NCBI RefSeq assembly: GCF_023078275.1
Contig: NC_062990.1
Coordinates: 8,385,549 to 8,449,548 of the forward strand
DNA length: 64,000 nucleotides
Reading direction: 5' to 3'
DNA from: Leguminivora glycinivorella
Taxonomy: Eukaryota > Arthropoda > Insecta > Lepidoptera > Tortricidae
The notes beneath the pieces are model-generated. The model was given only the letters and a program-made list of their open reading frames with translations, was not told the DNA's origin and searched no databases. Shown piece after piece: positions 44,021 to 54,578 of the stretch (positions within the stretch are counted from its first letter, which is position 1; every line of letters starts with the position of its first letter). Made by a program: the position numbers and the translations under genes.

Positions 44021-44749
44021 AATCTTCCTGCCGCTTCTTCATTTCGCATCATGTCATGTGGTTTTGGCTGACAATCTATAATAGCTTAATAGCTACATAG
44101 AAAAATCCGTATGGTGTATGATCATTTGTCGAAGTCGAAAAGAGGATCGAGTATTATAGAGAGTTACTGTCAAACTAAAATGTGTAATCACAGTGCATAG
44201 ACTGCTATCTCTCGACACAAGCTTAATACTTTTGAACCTCAGTTTTGACAATTTGGCCCATATTGTTAGCTTGATATGATATGTGTTAAAATGTCAAATA
44301 TTAATATTAGCGCCAAATAGTCGAGCGTTCCCCAAAAGGCACCCAAAGGTGTAACGCCATCTAGGGCACCGTATCTTTTTCTCTAGGGCTCAAAGCCCGG
44401 TACGTTTTTTTTCTCAGACTTTATCCGTCTATAGGTAATGTACGGAGTTACATATGTTTTTACTCGAAGTCCACGTACAGCTTAGCAAAAAGAGTAGAAA
44501 TGGAACTATTTTTTTTTATTTATCATAGCAACACTTGCTGTTTTATACAAAAGTGACTCAAGAGTTGTCATATGCAAAACGGTTTACATAGACGGTGGCG
44601 CCCCCTATTACGAGTATAGGCTAGTTTCCTACTAGTCTAATCAGCTTCTTTTTAAGAACTGTCAAAACGATTTGCTAATATGAAATTACTATGAGATACT
44701 GAGGAGTGACGTCACGGTCAATTCATTTACTTTATATATATATATTTTT
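44021..44749. other. Intronic spacer, nothing firmly recognised
   Basis: A stretch near 44330-44640 (CCATCTAGGGCACCGTATC ... GGTGGCGCCCCCTATTACGA) resembles the two halves of a diverged repeat but I cannot define ends. Confidence 0.35.
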
Positions 44750-44871
44750 TTAATACCACGTCGGTGGCAAACAGGTATACGGCCCGCCTGATGGAAAGCG
44801 GTCACCGTAACCTATGGACGCCCGCAACTCAAGGGGTGTCACGTGCGCGTTGCCGACCCATTAGAAACTTA
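44750..44871 (+). repeat. Dispersed repeat family B, copy 2
   Basis: Landmarks TACCACGTCGGTGGCAAACA, GGCCCGCCTGATGGAAAGCG, TATGGACGCCCGCAACTCAA and CGCGTTGCCGACCCATTAG, the inverse of copy 1 at 42761-42880. Confidence 0.7.
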
Positions 44872-47032
44872 TATTACTCTTTGACTTATTAAATAGAAAT
44901 TATGTTTAAACATAACTACTGTCCATGTATTTCTTCTAATTTTGTGGTGCTTTATTTCGTGAACTGCATAAAATATTTTATTTTAAGTATAGGAAACTAG
45001 CCTATTTTCTACTTTTTTTCGCCAGGTTGTCACGTGTCAAAAGCCCTTATCGGCCAAGTGAGAACAAGGCCGAAATTAGGGCAGTATGCTACCTACAACA
45101 TAACAACGAAGCGAAGCGAAGAGAAGCCATACTAGCTAAACCGATTAGGGAGGGCTTGGCTATCGAGGAATTTTGACAATTAACGGTACATTTCGACAGT
45201 TTTCTAGCCACTGCTTGAAAATCAGTTATCATTTATTAATCTTCCCGATACCAACATATAAACTTAAAATTTACCTCGATGTACAAAAGTTTAGCCTTAA
45301 AAATTCAAAAATAATATGGGTAATTCTAGGATTAGCTATAGAGACATTAAAGAGAAAGAGATACAAAAAAGCAGTATTGCCTCAAATTTCATTTATTTTG
45401 TTTCCGAATGTCAAGCCTTTTTACTCTTCAATCATAGTCATATCTATAGGTATAGGTACTCAATTTCTACGTAACCTCGAAATTACATGACACAAGCAAT
45501 CAACAGGATAGGGAAATAAAAATGATAATTTGTAAATATATTTCGTCTATGTTTATATTTCGTTTATATTTCGTCGTTGTTAAGTGCTTACGAATAAAAA
45601 AATATTCTATTCTATTCTATTCTTTTACTGAAAAAAAAAGTATCCGACCGGAACCGCCATAAATTCACAATAAAAACTAGTGGCGGCCACTTTTTATTTA
45701 TGGCATTGTGTAAAAGTAAACAAATAATACATTCTATTTTATATCAAATTGATTTAAATTAGTTAAAAAGCACCCCCGACGCTATAAAATGTATATTATA
45801 GTATAATCAATTAATTTCATTCCGCCCAAGAGATTAAAAAAGCAACTGGCCGTATAAAATTCTAAGGGATGCCAATACAATGAGGAAAAAATAAATTTCG
45901 AAAAAAGAACGCCCAGCTGCGAACGTGGCGCGAAAGAGACGACAATGGGAAATAATGGGGGCAAAAAGGACGGGTATACGGATTAAAAAAAGTCCGCGGA
46001 TTAATTTTATTCCCGTATTAAAATGTGTATTCAGTTTTTAAATGGAAAAAATGGCGAGCCGTTAATTTAGTTCGGTGATTTACAGCGGACTCTGAAATTT
46101 AGACTTTTGAGGAAAATTAAACGTCTTCCTTAGTAATAGGGAGTTTTAGTTAAGTACCTTGGCAACATTGTTTCTCTTGAGAAACAAATGTCTATCTTTC
46201 AAAAAACAAGATTTCGAACAAAAAGATGTCAAAAAATGAATGACTATTGTACTTAACGTAAAAAACGCACCCGTCGATTTAAAAATATCACAGAGTTTTC
46301 CATAAAGCAACCCTTTTTAGGATTAAGTCCCACTTTTTATGGATTCTGACAGTGCCTATAGATAATAAAACATGTACCATAAATTCTTGGTAACGTATTG
46401 CGAAGGGTCTAATTTTGCAAAACTGGTGAAAACGAAGATAATTATGTCAGTCTGGCAGGTCAGAAGCTGTAACCAGTAATAATCATAACTTGTGCTCCAT
46501 TATTTATTTAATAACCATAACTACGGTATTCTTTTTTATAATACAATACTAGCAATATACCTTACTATAAACAACTTGTTTGATGTTTCAATCCTTGTGG
46601 CATTAAAAACATGCGATTCAGTTAACTTTTTTTAACGGTTACGGTTATATACGTAATTCAAAAAATATCTAGAAATGTTGCCAGTACAGATTTTTAAACC
46701 AAATGAACTGTTTCTATTGATTCAACGATAATATTATTAGAAATGATTATCTATTGTGTATTTAATGTTTGGAAAGCAAATATTCGAAATTTAATCAATA
46801 AGGCACTGAAACATTTACCCATTGTGAACCATGGCCTATAATTAATAACTTATGACATGTTTGTTTCACACACGTACACCAATTTTTAGAAATAAAATTG
46901 AAGCCAAAGTAGATTAAGCAGTAGTGCACATACTACTAGTGCAAGAGGTTAGAGTCGGCCAAGTTGGCAGCGATGTTGTCAGCCCCGTCGTGGCAAATGT
47001 TATTTTCAACGTAAGATTTCTATGAAATAATA
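44872..47032. other. Intronic sequence, nothing recognised apart from a pentanucleotide tract
   Basis: An (ATTCT)n tract follows AATAAAAAAAT at about 45590-45625, which looks like a retroposon tail. No gene is supported; the ORF at 45173-45490 (105 codons) has no recognisable domain. Confidence 0.4.
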
Positions 47033-47045
47033 ACGTTTAGTTTGA

Positions 47046-47119
47046 GCCAAGCAGACCCCAGGCTCCCATGAGCCGTGGCAAATGCCGGGATAACGCAAGG
47101 AGGAGGATGATGATGAATG
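47046..47119 (+). mobile_element. Truncated SINE 3' end with 13-bp target duplication
   Basis: Matches the last ~70 bases of the SINE at 42060-42390 (CCCAGGCTCCCATGAGCCGT, GGCAAATGCCGGGATAACGC, GGAGGAGGATGATGATGA). The insertion is flanked by ACGTTTAGTTTGA at 47033-47045 and 47120-47132. Independent 5'-truncated insertion with target duplication shows LINE-type target-primed mobilisation. Confidence 0.85.
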
Positions 47120-47148
47120 ACGTTTAGTTTGACCTGGCAGGCAATTAT

Positions 47149-47245
47149 GGTCGCGCGATAAATGATAAAACATCTGGCCGTCTCTATCGCACTTACTAAT
47201 AGTGCGATAGGGACGGCCTGATATTTTATCGTCTATCGCGCGACC
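47149..47245. mobile_element. 97-bp hairpin MITE
   Basis: Inverted arms GGTCGCGCGATA (47149-47160) and TATCGCGCGACC (47234-47245) continue inward as GGCCGTCTCTATCGCACT and AGTGCGATAGGGACGGCC, so nearly the whole element pairs with itself. One arm alone recurs at 51114-51161 and a short fragment at 18795-18811. Confidence 0.75.
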
Positions 47246-47517
47246 GTGCTACCCGTGCTGGACCAGTTAGCCGAATGGCATTTTTGCGACGCGAAACAAA
47301 TCGCACACTGTACAAGCCCACCGTAATCATGGCCAACTTACGATCAGACTAGATTTCCTTGCAACCAATTGATCTGCTCGATTATTTAGAAGGCCTAACA
47401 AATAAGGTACAGATAAAAAGGATGGTAACCAAATAATGTCGTCACTGCACCTGTTAAGCCAACGAAAGGGAACGCTTTGAATGTTAAAAGCGTTTCAATA
47501 CGGGGAGCCTAACGGAT

Positions 47518-48369
47518 TATAGTATGAATTTTTTGAAACGAACGTTTCTAAACAAAGGTATTGTTCCTTTTGTGTTGAGCGGGAGCTTCTGTATTTGCAC
47601 GCGCTAAGACAACAAGAAGCAACTGTATCCTGATAATTGTAAGGTTCAAATCTGTACAGCAGCAAATTTGAGATAGATTATTTTGGAAATGTGAAGCGAT
47701 AGACCACACCGCTATAGGTGCGAAAATACAGCGTTTCTAATACTTTGATACTTGGTGGTGGTGCTGTAAGTAATGAAACACGTATATTATCACTGTTATT
47801 TTTTATTAATGATTTTGTTAACAATCAACAATTGTATATAGCAATATATAAATAGTAATTACATAAATATTAGGTACAAGTCTTGATAAATAAAATAACA
47901 TAAATAACTAAACAAACCGTAAACCGTATTTATAACAAAACATAACAATGGCGGTCAGATTGAAAAACCTTATCAGTGTTTATTGTCACTTTGCGATGAC
48001 ACCTTAAGGTGCCAGTAGGTGCTTATCAACCTTTTAATCTGGCAGTTTCGCTGTTTAAACGTGTTATTTTTATTATACAGACTGACATATTACCGATGAT
48101 TATTATAACTATATGTACTATACTTACACCATCAAGTATCAAAGTATTAGAAGCGCTGTATTTTCGCACCTATAGCGGTGTGGTCTATCGCTTCACATTT
48201 CCAAAATAATCTATCTCAAATTTGCTGCTGTACAGATTTGAACCTTACAATTATCAAGATACAGTTGCTTCTTGTTGTCTTAGCGCGTGCAAATACAGAA
48301 GCTCCCGCTCAACACAAAAGGAACAATACCTTTGTTTAGAAACGTTCGTTTCAAAAAATTCATACTATA
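47518..48369. mobile_element. 852-bp foldback element with ~245-bp inverted arms
   Basis: The left arm (47518-47762) starts TATAGTATGAATTTTTTGAA and includes GTTGAGCGGGAGCTTCTGTA and CCACACCGCTATAGGTGCGA; the right arm (48126-48369) is its reverse complement with very few differences. A ~360-base AT-rich loop lies between. No transposase. The long, well-matched arms suggest recent origin or ongoing gene conversion. Confidence 0.85.
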
Positions 48370-49849
48370 CCGCCCTTCGCGGAACCGGGTCTGGCGGTCG
48401 ATTATTTGTGCATAGAGAATAGAGGGATGGACCAAGAACTATATGCAGTACATAACTACTGGCACACTATAAGTAGTCTGTCAAAAAAGTGTACAAGAAA
48501 AATGAGCGAAATAATTGTTTATGGAACGAAAAACCTTCGCGCGTGTACACATTTATTAAATATGCCGCTTTTTTTAGATGACATGCAAATTTATCAGCAT
48601 GAAATTATTTGATATAGATTAGATGGGAAATGTGGAAATCATAGACTACGCTATGACTAATGGTTAAAAATAATGATTTTATAATTTTACAAAAAAAGAC
48701 TGCATTCAATAATAAGTATAATAACATTTTCACATCTATGTGTACCTAATTGAAAAAGGGTGGTTAGATTGTTTAGCCACAATTTAGCACCTAATTCATT
48801 TGACTAAAACTAAGTATCCTAATAATGTAGACAAACTTTATTTAAACGTTACCGCAATAGGTTATTTAAAACTTTAAAATAGTAAAAAAAGTGTGACTAA
48901 GTTTGACCTTCAAGAAATCACGAAAGCTTAAAAAATGTCTTACAATTTTAACAACTCGTGTAGAGTAGATCTAATACCTAATTCCAAAAAATTACCCTTC
49001 TTTTGTTAGTACATAATATTAATAGTAGAGGTAAAATAAATAAAGGAATAATACCAATAATCTTTGATCCTTCACTAATCACTTTTACGCGAATAATTAA
49101 TCACAAGTTAAATAACATCGCAATATTACGTAAAAATACAAATATAGTACACCCACGCAAACTAAAACAATATCAAAAATAACAAACAACTAATTAAGGG
49201 CAAGCAACTCCGTTACCCCGCGTTTCGGGGAGCGGGGAGACTGGCAACACTCGGGAGGGGGGATAAGCGGCTTACGCGGGGCTGTTTTGATTATTCCGAA
49301 GGATGTCTTCTTGAAACGTAAATTATGCAATGCTCTCCCGGTTGTTTTCGCTTGTCATGTTGGTGTTGCCATAGAGAATGCTAATGTGCCCGTACGCGTT
49401 TTTAGTTTATGAGGTTTCTAAGATGGCTAACGATTTAGGTTAGAGTTTATTAAGTAATGGATAATACTGAAAGGCTGGCACAATTTCATTTTCTTTCAAC
49501 CCCTTATTTGCCAAGAGTTACACTGAAACACGAGTAGTTTCATGTGCTCTGCCTACCCCTTTATGGAATACAGGTGTGATTGTATGTATGTATGTATAAT
49601 ACTAGTGAATTTACAATACATAACATTTTTCACTGTTGACATCATACTACAAAGGAAATAATTTATTGTGATCTTTCTAAGGTTCGTGTAACTAGTAATT
49701 GGCAGACTTGAAATATGTATTTGAATCAAAGTTCGTTATATTTGACATAACTATGTATACACTGTCGAATTTATAAATATAATATTTTATTTTACCAAAA
49801 ACACCTTTATTAATATGATGGTTCTGTTCAGTAAGCGCTTAGGTACTGC
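48370..49849. other. Intronic sequence, nothing recognised
   Basis: AT-rich; a short GC-rich segment at 49215-49280 (CCCCGCGTTTCGGGGAGCGG) can form a hairpin. No gene. Confidence 0.45.
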
Positions 49850-50265
49850 TTACATTAAAAACTCGCCTGAAGTCGAGAAATCCTTCCTATAGTATCGCGT
49901 CATCTCTCACTCAAGAAGACTACAACGCTATGCGGGTGTGGACGCAACAATGGTCTACTGAGATGGATGGAAAGTTTGGTTCGGAAATTTCTCCACAGAA
50001 TAAAATGGAAGGGATGGAACTACCGAGGCGCACATGGTGTAATTTGAATAGAATACGAACTGGCCACGGTCGCTGCGCCTTATATAGATATCGTTGTGGC
50101 TGGGTGGACTCTCCTGCCTGTCACTGTGGTGCCGAGGAACAAAGTATACAACACATTCTCCTAGAGTGCCCATCTACTCGATACACTGGAGGCCCCCCGG
50201 AAGACCTGATAGAACTTAAAGACGAAGCTATAAAGTGGATTAATTCTCTGGAGTTAGATTTATGA
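49850..50265 (+). pseudogene. C-terminal fragment of a Jockey-like LINE polyprotein
   Basis: Open frame from about 49850 to the TGA at 50263-50265. Landmarks: RLKSRNPSYS near the start, PRRTWCNLNRIRTGHGRC in the middle, and a Cys/His cluster CHCGAEEQSIQHILLECP, then WINSLELDL at the end. This order (RLKSR, PRxxWxxLNRxRTG, CxCGxxxQxxxHxxxxCP) is what I recall from the tail of insect Jockey-type retrotransposon proteins. RT and endonuclease are absent: 5'-truncated remnant. Computed ATG at 49930 is internal. Confidence 0.8.
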
Positions 50266-51417
50266 ATTCTCTGTATTTGAATATTTATTGCCATACGATT
50301 AAATAAATACTGCTTACATTTGAACTATACCTACTATATTGTATCAGCATTCTATTCCATATGAGTTTTTGGCCATCTGAAGCACTACGGTCACGTTTCG
50401 TCACTTGTCATGTCATGTGTCATTTACGCACTGATATACTTGTTAAAACGTGACAGGTATGTTCACAAATACTAGATGGCGGTCCATCTTAGCTCTAATT
50501 ACTGTCCACTATGAAAACTTATCAACATGTTAACCCAAAAATAATCTTAAGCCAAGAAATCACTCAAATATCAAATCACGCAACCAACTAATAAAGTAAT
50601 GCTAATCTTATTGTACCACTCATAAGTCCTAGCATTTCTACTAAGCACGTTTGATTTACAACTTACAAGGCTCCTTAAAACGGAAGGTGTTGCCATATAA
50701 ATAGTGACGGAAGGTTGCCATATAAATGGCTGTAAAATGGAGGATTGTAAACGTGGTTTTCTGTAAGTTGGTAACATAGAAACGCTTTCAAGTTGCTTGT
50801 GGTTTTTGTGAATTAGGTTCGTATGTAATGTACGATTTAAGTACATTATTAGTGCTTAGGAGTATAATGAAGATGTACCGATAAGTATCCTGATGTGTAT
50901 TGATGCCAGGCGACTCAGGCGAGGTAAACTAAACGTGACATCCTATTCTTAATTATGTAGCTACCTAAGTTACATTAGGTGAGGTTTGGTCGTAGGTTTC
51001 CTGATAATTCTGTACCTACCTAATGTTACACTGTCACAATTCACAATATACATACTTATATGTATGTACTAGTAGAATAGAGACATAGTTAAAGTTAGTT
51101 GCACGGGAAGCATGGTCGCGCGATAGACGATAAAATAGCAGGCCGTCCCTATCGCACTATTTGTAAGTGTTTGATCTCCTACTGATACTCAACGTTGCTT
51201 TAAATATCACGTTCTTTGATTATTAGAAATTAATCGATCCGACTATCATTTTGAAATTGGCGGTGGAAGATATATACCCAAGGAGCTATCTTCTATGCTT
51301 TGAAAACATAATTATGGTGTCAACCAGAAGGGCTTGGAAATAATTGGCGTGACAGTATCTCGCCGCGACATAAATCACACGTCTTATTTCTAAATTATTA
51401 TATATTTTATGACATAA
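50266..51417. other. Intronic sequence upstream of the 51418 hairpin element
   Basis: No gene recognised. Contains one arm (51114-51161, GGTCGCGCGATAGACGATAA) of the hairpin MITE found at 47149-47245. Confidence 0.45.
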
Positions 51418-51612
51418 GGACGAATTGCCTATGCCGCAGCGACATAATTTCACCACAATCATGTCATCCTTTAGCACAACTTGCCTTGTCGCGCGCGAGT
51501 CCATACATCAAGCGCGACTTCACGTATGGACTCGCGCGCGACAAGGCAAGTTATGCTAGAGAGTGACATGATTGTGGTGAGATTATGTCGCTGCGGCATA
51601 GACAACTCGTCC
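51418..51612. mobile_element. 195-bp hairpin MITE next to the exon 1 donor
   Basis: The two halves are inverse copies: GGACGAATTGCCTATGCCGC ... CAACTTGCCTTGTCGCGCGC and the matching GCGCGCGACAAGGCAAGTTA ... GCGGCATAGACAACTCGTCC. The arms are about 85-90 bp with a few mismatches, and the tip contains GAGTCCATACATCAAGCGCG. It lies 43 bases inside intron 1 from the exon 1 splice donor at 51655-51654. Confidence 0.85.
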
Positions 51613-51655
51613 TGGCTATTATGAGATGCCACTGACAAACAAATGAATCACTCAC

Positions 51656-51887
51656 CTTGCGGAAACCCAACAGCCTCCAGCCCGTGATGAGTCAAGCCGA
51701 ACGGGCCGAGCCCGCCCAGGGGCCCAGGTCCCATCCCCATGTGGTGAGCGCTCGTGTGGTGAGCGTACGGATTCTGCGACAGCGGCGACGGCTGCTTCAG
51801 GTAGTGGAAGTAGTGGTGGAGCGGCGTGGCCGGGTGCGCTTGCGACGCCGAGGCGCTAGGCTGCGTCGAGTTGGTGAGCAGCGCCAT
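51656..51887 (-). CDS. otd: Orthodenticle/Otx homeobox protein, coding exon 1 (N-terminus)
   Basis: Encodes residues 1-77 plus the first base of Gly78. The start is the ATG at 51887-51885 (MALLTNSTQPSASASQ): in this frame an upstream TAA at 51941-51939 precedes it with no ATG between, so this is the first usable methionine. A GTG at 51905 is not a credible start in an animal. The sequence has HYLKQP at residues 28-33, equivalent to the YLKQP motif near the N-terminus of Otx proteins, then a His/Gly-rich run (HHTSAHHMGMGPGPLGG) and EAVGFPQG leading to the homeodomain. The donor CCGCAAG|GTGAGTGAT is strong. Start context is weak (C at -3, G at +4). The full protein is 471 residues. Confidence 0.88.
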
Positions 51888-51966
51888 CTGTTGTTTGGTA
51901 GTCACCGACTCGCGCGCGTTTGTGGCATTTTGGGCCGGTTATTGGCGGTTTGCCATTATTGTTTAT
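51888..51966 (-). other. 5' UTR part of otd exon 1, with two short upstream ORFs
   Basis: A good acceptor (CCACTTTTCTTTTTCCAG, AG at 51968-51967) lies just upstream, implying that the transcript begins in a more distal non-coding exon. The leader portion contains two ATGs: uORF1 at 51956-51939 (5 codons, in frame with the main CDS but stopped) and uORF2 at 51928-51902 (8 codons, another frame), both ending before the main start. Confidence 0.6.
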
Positions 51967-53360
51967 CTGGAAAAAGAAAAGTGGATTCATAAGACTAAAA
52001 GTAAACTCTTTTTCTACAAAATCTCTCATTAAGGTATTGTTGCAATAGTCATTAACATAAAAGTACCTACTAAAGTTTGGGTTCAAAATTGAAACAAATG
52101 AAAAGGTGGCAATTAGGAATGTTTTTCACAGACAAAATAGGCGCGGAAACATCAGTTCTTAGAATTCTGTGTAGTTTCCGTCTGACACAAATTGATTTCC
52201 TGAACTATCTTACAGTGACTGCATTCGTACCAGTCTACTTACCTAATCAGTTACGTACAAGTAGCTATTCATCTAAAAGTAACCTTAACGATATCAAAAG
52301 CAAATATTTAATTTCTAACAAGGCAACGTAATTATATTCCAATGAAGAGCAATTTTTCACGGCTCATACACGCTACATTGAAATTACACGTTCGATCGAA
52401 CACATCAATTTCAATTGCATTTTTTCCATAACTCCACAATTGCAGGTAATTTTTTCTGCATTGCAACACAAAGGTCTAAAAGTCAAACACGTGGGACGTT
52501 AAAGATTGAAAAACGCCCCATTCGTCACGATTTTGCCGTTCCAAATTCAAATATTGCAATTCTGTAGTTTTTTTTTCGGAGTAGGTACATGTTTGCCGAC
52601 ATTCTGTCACGTCTTTTTTGTAGTTACCTGGTCTTGGGTAGTGAGGGGTTGTATTGTTAGAAAAAGTGTGCTGACATACGAGATGTAAGCGATGAAAGGT
52701 GGGCATGATACTCGCACTAATCGAGGTCTATTCATGATGATTCTAATGGTCCCTTCTGTATGTTCAGAATTCCTTAGTGCTTAGCTAAAGTAACTTAGAA
52801 AGAGGGAGAGTGTGCTTTAAAGAAAATAAATTACTTAGGGGCACTTGCACCAACGAATTTATATGGAATTTGACAGTTGACAGCCCACTATGAGTTAAGC
52901 GATTGGTGCAAGTGGGCCTTATGGAAGTTGCGATTAGGAATCTCACCAAAATAAAGTTGACAGTCATTTTGATTGCAGATAGGTACGAGAACTTTTACAC
53001 AACTGAACGTCATTATTTCATAGAAGTTTGACGTTTAAAATAACACTTGCTCCTGCACTTAAGTTGCAAGACTGTCAAGTATCAACCAACTTGGACTCTA
53101 CCTACATTATAAAATGATGTATGCCTAGGTAAACGTTACCAAACTTTATACCTCGAAATACTTCAATTAATTATGCTAATTTTGCAATCGAATGCCTGCC
53201 AAGCTTTAGCAGTTACAAGAAACACTATACTTTCAAGTTGGTATGACTGCGTAACTTTCTAGAAATAGACAAATTCCAAACACTGGCTACTTTCAAGCGA
53301 TTTCACATAAATGCTTTCCTTAATGAGTGTGTTTCTATATAAATTATAAAACTTGTAATA
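51967..53360 (-). other. Upstream intron or 5' flank of otd
   Basis: If the acceptor at 51968-51967 is used, this is intron sequence. No upstream exon, TATA-type promoter or initiator could be identified with any confidence. ORFs at 51657-52331 on the plus strand are antisense or random. Confidence 0.4.
52835..52921. mobile_element. Short hairpin MITE (87 bp)
   Basis: TAGGGGCACTTGCACCAACG at the left against the inverse of TTGGTGCAAGTGGGCCTTA at the right, flanked by TTA-like bases. Typical of small lepidopteran MITEs with CACTTGCACCA ends. Confidence 0.65.
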
Positions 53361-53622
53361 CAGTATGTAAACTAACGAAAACCATTTACTGTAACCCGTA
53401 AATGTCCGTGATACTGAGAAACTTTTACTATGGGATCAACCCCGAAATCACGAAAATATCTTCTGACAGTTTCATAGGTAGTTTTATTTTATAGTAAGTA
53501 TTTCCTATGGGAGAGTAAATTTTTATTTCGCGTTTTGGGTGTTGGTCCCATAGTAAAAGTTTCTCAGTATCACCTGGACATTTACGGGTTACAGTAAATG
53601 GTTTTCGTTAGTTTACATACTG
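53361..53622. mobile_element. 262-bp mariner-like MITE, copy 2, flanked by TA
   Basis: Same element as 18095-18358, ends CAGTATG / CATACTG with TA on both sides (53359-53360, 53623-53624). It differs mainly by the loss of two bases in CGTAAATGTCC(AG)GTGATACT, and otherwise the two copies look almost identical over the whole length. Confidence 0.85.
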
Positions 53623-53624
53623 TA

Positions 53625-54338
53625 TAATCAAGGTAGATTTCAATCATCTTGAAAACATCACAACATGGCAATTCATTAGTCCTTCTGCTTCCTTTTTGCA
53701 CCAACCGCGTCACTGTCGCCGAAATGTTCTCAGAAACCACATTGTCACCAAGCCACCTTGAATTATCAACAAAAGATTATCCTAAACCCAGACAAAGGAT
53801 TCCCGAACACACAAATATGTTCCTAAAACTTATAGCTTTTAAGTTGGGATCCCTTGGATGTGTTGGAAGGATTTCTGCTCTGGTGAAATTTGGCGGATCC
53901 CAAGGCGTTCATTTGTTAGCGCTAAACCCGAATGGCGGTGAGTTTGAAGTGTTTTCACGTCAGTGGACTTTCTTTTTTAGGCTGAGTCACTTCTGAGGAA
54001 AGTGGTTTGGTGTACAGGTACGGAGGATTCGTAAATACACGTTTTTTCTGGTTGGTCTGGGGTAGAAGATTGTATGTAATTTTTAGAGTCCTTATGAGTC
54101 ATATCCTAATTACAAGATAAATTATACTGCTTAGAATAAATAAATATTACCGGATAAATATTATCGGAAAATCTTACAAAAATCGACCCAACCCTAAACT
54201 TCAATAATGCTTGTGTTAGGGCTAGGTGATGGTATACCTGTTATTACAGGTAAAGACATGGAAAACATCTATATTCCAGATTTTCTGGAAGTCGGGACAC
54301 CACAGGATACATTTCTACAAATTAACAAATATTCACGA
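53625..54338. other. Upstream flank, nothing recognised
   Basis: A 115-codon ORF at 53649-53996 (plus) starts within the MITE flank and has no domain or composition that supports a gene. Confidence 0.4.
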
Positions 54339-54578
54339 ACTAGCTTTTCCCGCGGCTTCGTCCGCGTACCAATCTAATCTTGTTCTCCCATACAAGCTTT
54401 GGACCCCCACTTCACCCCCTTAGGAGGTGAATTTTGAAAAATCCTTTCTTAGTGCTCCTCTTCACCTTATAAGGAACCTACGCGCCAAATTTGAAATCTC
54501 TAGGACCAGCTGCTTCGGCTGTGCGGTGATATGTCAGTCAGTCAGTCAGTTTCTTCTTTTATATATATTTAGATTATT
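54339..54578 (+). repeat. Dispersed repeat with (GTCA)n tail
   Basis: Landmarks ACTAGCTTTTCCCGCGGCTT, CGTCCGCGTACC, CACTTCACCCCCTTAGGAGG, CGCCAAATTTGAAATCTCTA, then (GTCA)n at about 54531-54550 and an AT tail. I recognise the start as a common insect interspersed repeat; class not assigned. Confidence 0.55.

Larger units (their letters stand above)
16825..51655 (-). other. otd intron 1 (34.8 kb)
   Basis: Runs from the exon 1 donor CCGCAAG|GTGAGTGAT (GT at 51655-51654) to the exon 2 acceptor CCCAG|GCGTGAATCC. The phase 1 junction rebuilds GFPQG-VNPRK. The intron carries most of the transposons in the window, listed separately. No host exon is recognised inside it. Confidence 0.85.

Noticed and set aside
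51656..51905. GTG at 51905 as the start of otd
   Set aside because: Initiation at GTG is not expected in an animal mRNA without evidence. The first in-frame ATG after the upstream stop is at 51887.
51856..52086. 76-codon minus-strand ORF overlapping exon 1
   Set aside because: It crosses the likely acceptor at 51968 and is in another frame with no recognisable content.
53649..53996. 115-codon plus-strand ORF
   Set aside because: No recognisable domain, no splice or promoter context, and its start lies just after a MITE.
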